Shown: positions 58,646 through 64,000 of the stretch, in pieces
How the letters are laid out: every line of letters begins with the position of its first letter
How positions within the stretch are numbered: position 1 is the first letter of the stretch
From: Phragmites australis
Taxonomy: Eukaryota; Streptophyta; Magnoliopsida; Poales; Poaceae
NCBI RefSeq assembly: GCF_958298935.1
Contig: NC_084929.1
Location: 3,038,001-3,102,000 of the forward strand
Length of the DNA stretch: 64,000 bases
Direction of reading: 5' to 3'
Made by a program: the position numbers and the translations under genes
The notes under the pieces: generated by a model
Seen by the model: only the letters and a program-made list of their open reading frames with translations
Told to the model about the DNA's origin: nothing
Databases searched by the model: none

Positions 58646-61600
58646 CTAGTGGCCCTGTGGTTTATCCGCTACAGTGAATTTGTTGCACTCACGGCCTTGT
58701 TCAGGAAAGCCAGCCCAGACTGCAGAAAGCCATGCAAAAAATTAGGTGACTACTAAAGGAAATGCAATTAACCAATGTAGAGCCACCTGGTGCAAGCGCC
58801 CCATCACAATAGCCCCTGTGGTTTAACCTGTGAAGTCACCGATGATTCTATGTTCAAATGACCATCAGAACTTTATCAAGTTCAATTTCAGAATCTAAAA
58901 TGTGAACATGTGTGACAGTGATTACAAGTATCCTAGCGACATATAATGTTTTTATATAGTGTTGGAGCCAAGAAAATGAAAGACAGCTGAGATAGAACCT
59001 ACTGACAACCACCAGTTCCCAAGTTTCAGGTGAGGTCATGAATGAAGACTTATGAAAGTTTTCTGTTGATTATTACCCAGTAAGGGTGCATGATTGGGCT
59101 TACAGGAAGTCATGTATGACTCTAGCAGTAAATTGATCTTTCATAGCAGTCTAGCAGTAAGTTGATCTTTCATAGCAAAGATTTGTTTCCTCGTCTTAGC
59201 AGAGCTAAAGAAGATGCATAACTTGGTGTACTGAGCAACTATTAACAACTGCCAGTTTTATCCAAAATATGGCCATAACGCACACTGAAAACTGAAGATC
59301 ATGACAGAAAAATGGCCAATAACTGATATGTAACAGCTAAAACCAATACTAGCATCTCCCAGGAAATGGTTCCATGATGGATTAGAAGACCATGATTGCA
59401 GGCCGCAGCAGCAATATTTATACTGCACCCACTAAACAAGCTTTACATAAATGTAAACCAATTAAAGTATTGTGATTAGTTATGCATCCGGAAATCACCA
59501 CAAAAGACACAATAATAGATAAGGCTTTCCTTTGGATGTTGCCGTGTGCCAATATGCAGACTAAAGTAGAAATTCTGTGACTCCTTTCTAACATCAGTAC
59601 ATTAATCGATTTTTTTTGTAGAACCAAAAACTCAACTAGAACTTTTTCAGTCTAATATATATGTTTCACTAAAAAAACTTTGGTATGTAAGGCCGTAGAA
59701 GATATTTACACCATCCCGAGTTATATAAGGCCATAGAAGACATATGTTCACAAAAGAATTGCGCAACCATGGCTGCCAGAAAGAATATGTGATTATATAG
59801 AGTGGGAACATGGAAATTTGGCACTCTAGAGCTCTACAAAATAGTTAAGCTCAACAAAGAAACTCTGATGTGACTATTTGCAGCTTTGCAAATTCCTACA
59901 TTTTGTTTGGTTAACTTTATTATAAATTGCCGGAAAATAACATGCTGTGACAACTGGAGCAGGATGGAATCTTACCCCCAAAGTGGTGGAGAACAATTGA
60001 AGCTGCAACCGTAACATTAAGAGAAGCAGTTCCACCACCATACTGAGGGATGTAAACAAAAAAGTCACAGATCTCATACTCTTTTTGTGAGAGTCCTGTA
60101 CCCTACCAGATGAAACAACAAATGGTGTGATTTAGTTAGAATAAAGGGCGACAAATCAGCAGCTATACTTGTGTATTAATAAGAACCTATAACATGAATT
60201 TTTCTTTATTCTAATAAGTGGAAGATTAGAGTGAGCAGTAGAACATCTGAATGAAAAATCATTGAGTATTGTGCTACAAGTAATGCTTTCTTATTAATAC
60301 ACAAGTTTCCGGCATGAAATACAGCCTTAAGATTACATCTTATGTTGGAAAGTATAAATCAACACAAACAAAAAGATCTTATACTTGGATTAACACAAAT
60401 CATGACATTCTTTTTTGAACTCTTCTGCCCTGAGGCAATTAACTTTTTCTTCTTCTTTTGTTCCCTTTTGGTAGGTGGTTCGGGTGATAGAGCAATAACT
60501 TCAAGGGATACTTTTGTTTTTGCCATTAAGGGGTACCAAATTTTGCTTCTGCCGTCATGTTTTTTCATTTTTCGTTTTTGCCACCGGTTTTGCAATTTGT
60601 TGTTCGTTTTTGCCACTGCCGTGAACTCCCAACCATTTTCCATATGTACATGCCTAAAAAGACAATTATGCCCTAGTCTTCTTCCTTGCCTCTCCACACG
60701 CTTGTGTACCCCCAACGAGTTCCCCAATTTGCACCGCTCAACCCTGCCCGCGCACCACCAGTGAGTAGTCTGCCATTGCCCGCTGGTGCACCGCCCACTG
60801 CTGACGCGCTTCTGCCCCATTTTTGGCTGAAGCCTCTGCCTTCCAATTTCCTCATATGGAGGGTGCCGCCTCAATTCCTTCAGCCTATGGAACCTGTCTG
60901 CATCATCAATTTGTCTATCATGTGACAGTAAGCAGCAACGCTCGGATTTGAGAGAAGGGAGCACGCAGAGGGAGAGAGAGAGGTAAACAGCGGTGTCAAT
61001 TGGGAACACAGACTCATGGTAAGGCAGCCTTCTGGCTTGTTCGTGTTGCAGTGTTGGTGCTCCTTGCTGCGTGGATGTTGTGAAGAAAGAGGAGGTGTTC
61101 TCTTTGATCGCCAGTTCTTCCACCGTCAGCACATACTCACACCAATCTGTTCCGCAGCACGCACAGCCCTGCCATCAGCGCTGCACATCTCACATCGCCA
61201 GCCCGCAGGGCTCACCAGCGACATAGATCTGCACGGACAGCATTCCCCCCGCCCCTGGTCTTGGAGAAGATCGAGTGCGATGGTGACAGGGGCCAAGGAG
61301 GAGGAGGAGGTAAGTGAAACGCGAGCACGCAGCAGGCAACAGGATGCGGGTTTCGGTCCTCTTCTCCCGTGCTTGCCACCAGAAGACGCCGCCTATGTTG
61401 TTTGTTCTGTTCCACAGAGGGAAGAAGCAAGGGCAATCTTGTCATTATGGAAAAAATTAGAATGCTTACTGTGGTCCATAGCGTTTGACTGGACGGAAAT
61501 GGCAAAAACCAACAACAAATTTTAAAACCGATGGCAAAAATGAAAAGTGATAAAACACGATGGCAGAAGCAAAAATCAGTTCTCCTTAATGTCAAAAGCA

Positions 61601-62719
61601 AAATTATCCCTGACTTCAAATGGCGGCCTCAGGAAACATTATGATTACATTGGTCAAACAACTTGAAGCTAATGTTCATTGTGATTTCAACATATCTCCA
61701 TATTTCAGCATTTGGAGGGGAGAGAGAGGAAATCAAGACAGCATCACAAAAGAGTCCTTAGTAGAATTTGTGTTGCATACACAGAATTCAAATAGCATCC
61801 ATAGTTAACATCTTCATGATATCCAAGGAATTGTACAATTGACGTAAATGCCTACACAAATCATGTGGTGCAGATGTACTTTTGTAAGAGATATGTTATT
61901 CTTCAAAATTACACTTTGGTGAAGCTAATTAATTATTCAATTACATGCTGCCTTCAACAGATGCCTGATCGAAACATCACAAGGACCTATTTTAAGGGAT
62001 CTGGTGTTTGCATAATTTACAAGTGTTCCAATGCAAATATGTGAGTGGTGGTGTTTGCGCAATACAAGTATTCCAATGCAAATATGTGAGTAACATGGCA
62101 GTAAATTATGTGATTGGAAGCTACTAATTCCCATCCCCGTCCACGAAATTGAGCCATCTCACGATCCACCATCCCTCCCCTCCAAAATTGCATACCAAGC
62201 AACCAAAATTTAGCTGTAATACTCAAAATCAGTATCGGATGATGAGAATCCAACCAACCTCATTGCCGAAGAGGAACGCGGTGCTCCGTCGGAACGGGTG
62301 GGCCGTCACCGGCATCGCGTCGTCGGTGATCTCCACGCCGCAAATGTCACATCCCCTCTCATCCTGCACGCGAAACCGCGCGCGCGCGCGCATGCGATCC
62401 ACATCAACAAACATGAAGGAAAAGGGGGGAAGAGGACTAGGGTTTAGGGTTTAAGGAGTCGGGGTCTTATTCCCAGTAACCGGCTTGCCTTGAGGTATGC
62501 GCGGGCGAGGGCGAGGGAGGAGAAGTGGCGGAAGTGGAGGTGCGAGGTGGCGCCGTGGCTGCCGAAGGCGCTGACGTCGCGGCGGCCGACGACGACCACC
62601 TCCGCCACGCCGAACGCCGTCAAGCTCCGCGCCAGCGTCCCCACGTTGTGCCGTTTCGCCACGTTGTGCCGTTTCGCCACCACGCTCTCCACCGCCGCCC
62701 TGGTCGCTGCCGCCGCCAT
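58646..62719 (-). CDS. SpoU/TrmH-type RNA ribose 2'-O-methyltransferase, four exons
   Basis: SPOUT-fold enzyme that methylates a ribose 2'-OH in tRNA or rRNA using S-adenosylmethionine. Exons 62489-62719, 62259-62363, 59976-60102 and 58646-58719 join in frame (178 residues). Motif 1 is HNVGTLARS (24-32), with FGSHGATSHLHFRHF after it. Motif 2 is FLFGNE/GTGLS (107-117), across the exon 2/3 junction. Motif 3 is IPQYGGGTASLNVTVAASIV (130-149), which forms the knotted cofactor site. The end is VWAGFPEQGRECNKF. The start is chosen at the ATG giving MAAAATRAAVESVV; an upstream in-frame ATG would add a poor 34-residue leader. Intron 1 begins AAG/GCAAGC, so it appears to be a GC-AG intron. An 18-bp in-frame duplication gives AKRHNVAKRHNV at 15-26. 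Intron 2 hosts a MULE. The exact RNA target is not known. Confidence 0.92.
60505..61610. mobile_element. MULE in intron 2 of the methyltransferase gene, possible gene capture
   Basis: Terminal inverted repeats of about 115 bp start GGGATACTTTTGTTTTTGCC and end ATTATCCC; they contain matching TTTTTGCCACCGGTTTTG-like words. The flanks TAACTTCAA (60496-60504) and TGACTTCAA (61611-61619) form a 9-bp duplication with one mismatch, the Mutator-like target size. The interior 60680-61400 is unusually GC-rich and exon-like, with a long minus-strand frame (60359-61132 overlaps it), so a captured host fragment (Pack-MULE) is possible. No transposase and no recognised captured domain. Confidence 0.8.
62641..62677 (-). 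repeat. 18-bp perfect tandem duplication in exon 1 of the methyltransferase
   Basis: CACGTTGTGCCGTTTCGC occurs twice in direct succession on the plus strand. On the minus strand it adds six residues (AKRHNV) in frame just before the SpoU motif 1. Confidence 0.9.
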
Positions 62720-62949
62720 GGTTGGTCGCGCTTCGGCCGCGCCGTCACTTCGATGGGGAGCTGCCCGTGCGCATCTCACTGATATGTGGGCCCGAAGACT
62801 CCGAACGACTCTGCGGTTCACCGTACACGTACTACCTCGTCATGGCACATGGCAGGTCTTAGCAGGGATTTCAGATTCCGCCACTGATTCAGTTGGCAAT
62901 TTAAAGATTTGCCACCAAGTGCCAATGACATTTGGATCCTAAATATGAC

Positions 62950-64000
62950 AACCGGGCCTAATGGGTTGGCCCATCTAGGGTAAAAAACAGCCCAGCCTGT
63001 TAGGCACGGCCCACCGGATATGATCCGGTTGCCGTGCCGTTTTGTGCCTGCCCACGAGCATGAGCGGCGGCTCACGGCACGACCCACCAGCCTTATTGTA
63101 GTATCGGGTCAGCCCACGATATGGCCGGCCTATCAGGCACGGTTGGGCCAATGAAAAATTAGAAAAAAAATCAAAAACTAACAAAAAAAAGATTATGGAA
63201 TAAAAATGGAAAGGTCTTACTCACGTAATTAATGTGCTTTATTATTATTTGGTTGCTTCATTAAAAACTTTTGTATGAAGGAAAAAAGTACAACATAGCT
63301 CTGAAATTAAAAAAAAATCAAGAAAATAGATTAAAAAAATCATGGGCACATAATTTAAATAAATATTGAGCTTTATTAATATTTTAGATGCCTCATTAAA
63401 ACCTTTCCAAGTAAAAACTCAATATGAGAAAACCCTAGAAAGGAAAAAAAAAGTATAAACCTAGCTCCGAAAATTAGATGTTTTCATCAACATCTAGATA
63501 CACATTTTGGAATGATGTCTCAAGCTTTTTATTCTCTGTAGTGTGTTATACTTGTGCTTCAGCTTTTTCCTAGTTTCTGACAATGGTGAGTATTTCCACT
63601 ATCTTACTTATAAGATTTATTCTTCTCTCCTCGATTATCTTACTTTGTAGAGATTGAAGGTAGACTCTAAAGAAATTATCGATACAGGAACCGTTAGCAC
63701 ATCTCGTGCTAATAGGGAAATCACAGATAAGTTAACGTGTGTTCATGCCACCATTGCGATATGTTGAAGTCATCTTCGTCATAGCTAACGGTATTGTTGT
63801 CGATGAAAGATGCTAGCTCTCCACCTGGTGTTACAATGCCTAAAGACGATCGTGACAAAGAATTTGGACTCCTTGAAGAAGCACCAACACTTTCATCCTA
63901 TAGTTTTACCCACGTTGGTTTCTTCTTACCTATTGTGGTTGTTGGTGGAGGTCATTACAAGTAAACTCCAACGTACTTGCTTTCATATTTACTATGAACA
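62950..64000 (-). mobile_element. hAT transposon remnant, copy C, running off the window end
   Basis: 62950-63150 is the same kind of GC-rich terminal sequence as in copies A and B (CACGGCCCACC, GGGCCAA and CGTGCCG words). 63240-63480 is the inverted 3' tail (GCCTCATTAAAACCTTTCC). 63540-63800 encodes on the minus strand the C-terminal dimerisation part: GGELASFIDNNT, then ISQWWHEHTLTYL with a stop. The frame is broken. It starts about 230 bp upstream of the methyltransferase ATG. Confidence 0.82.

Noticed and set aside
60359..61132. 257-codon minus-strand frame in the methyltransferase intron
   Set aside because: It crosses the left terminal repeat of the MULE, so it is not a host gene. It is noted only as possible captured sequence.

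Overview
The window is nuclear DNA from a grass, probably a panicoid (inference). The evidence is short GC-rich exons separated by AT-rich introns, grass-type transposable elements of nearly every class (Ty3/gypsy LTR, LINE, CACTA, hAT, MULE, Tourist-like MITEs), and monocot-style proteins. No bacterial-type operon, CRISPR array, rRNA or tRNA gene was seen. || Genes supported by reconstructed exons: (1) a 430-aa R2R3-MYB regulator at 81-1659 (+); (2) a 283-aa DUF1685-type protein at 13719-15673 (+); (3) a small unrecognised candidate gene of 80 aa in four exons at 22685-25874 (-); (4) the exon-junction-complex core protein Y14, 205 aa, at 34595-37764 (+); (5) a 439-aa BAHD acyltransferase at 55307-56877 (-); (6) a 178-aa SpoU/TrmH-type RNA 2'-O-methyltransferase at 58646-62719 (-), whose first intron appears to start with GC rather than GT. 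These genes are unrelated in function and do not form a cluster or pathway. || Layout: 1-2.1 kb MYB; 2.1-11.3 kb mostly gene-free, with an LTR remnant carrying a long hairpin and several GC-rich islands; 11.3-13.2 kb a complete non-autonomous CACTA element and a Tourist-like MITE; 13.6-15.7 kb DUF1685 gene; 16.5-19.4 kb two decayed hAT transposons; 19.4-20.6 kb a captured piece of a glycine-rich RNA-binding protein gene joined to a tandem-unit dispersed repeat; 21.1-21.6 kb a hAT-like MITE; 22.6-26.3 kb the small minus-strand gene; 26.3-31.8 kb a 5.5-kb solo LTR with a perfect target duplication; 33.2-34.3 kb a second copy of the dispersed repeat, ending about 330 bp before Y14; 34.5-38 kb Y14; 39.4-42.2 kb a frameshifted reading-frame fragment and nested MITEs; 44.1-53.4 kb a decayed L1-type LINE (minus strand) interrupted by a MULE and a CACTA element; 53.6-54.9 kb more MITEs; 55.3-57 kb BAHD; 57.2-58.1 kb a repeat with a minisatellite; 58.6-62.7 kb the methyltransferase, with a MULE in its second intron; 62.95-64 kb a third hAT copy running off the end. 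|| No clearly new biological system is visible. The most interesting points are the chimeric GRP fragment, the LTR insertion that splits an exon-like sequence which becomes open when the insertion is removed, the small unknown gene, the GC-AG intron and in-frame repeat in the methyltransferase, and the nested transposons whose target-site duplications can be read exactly.
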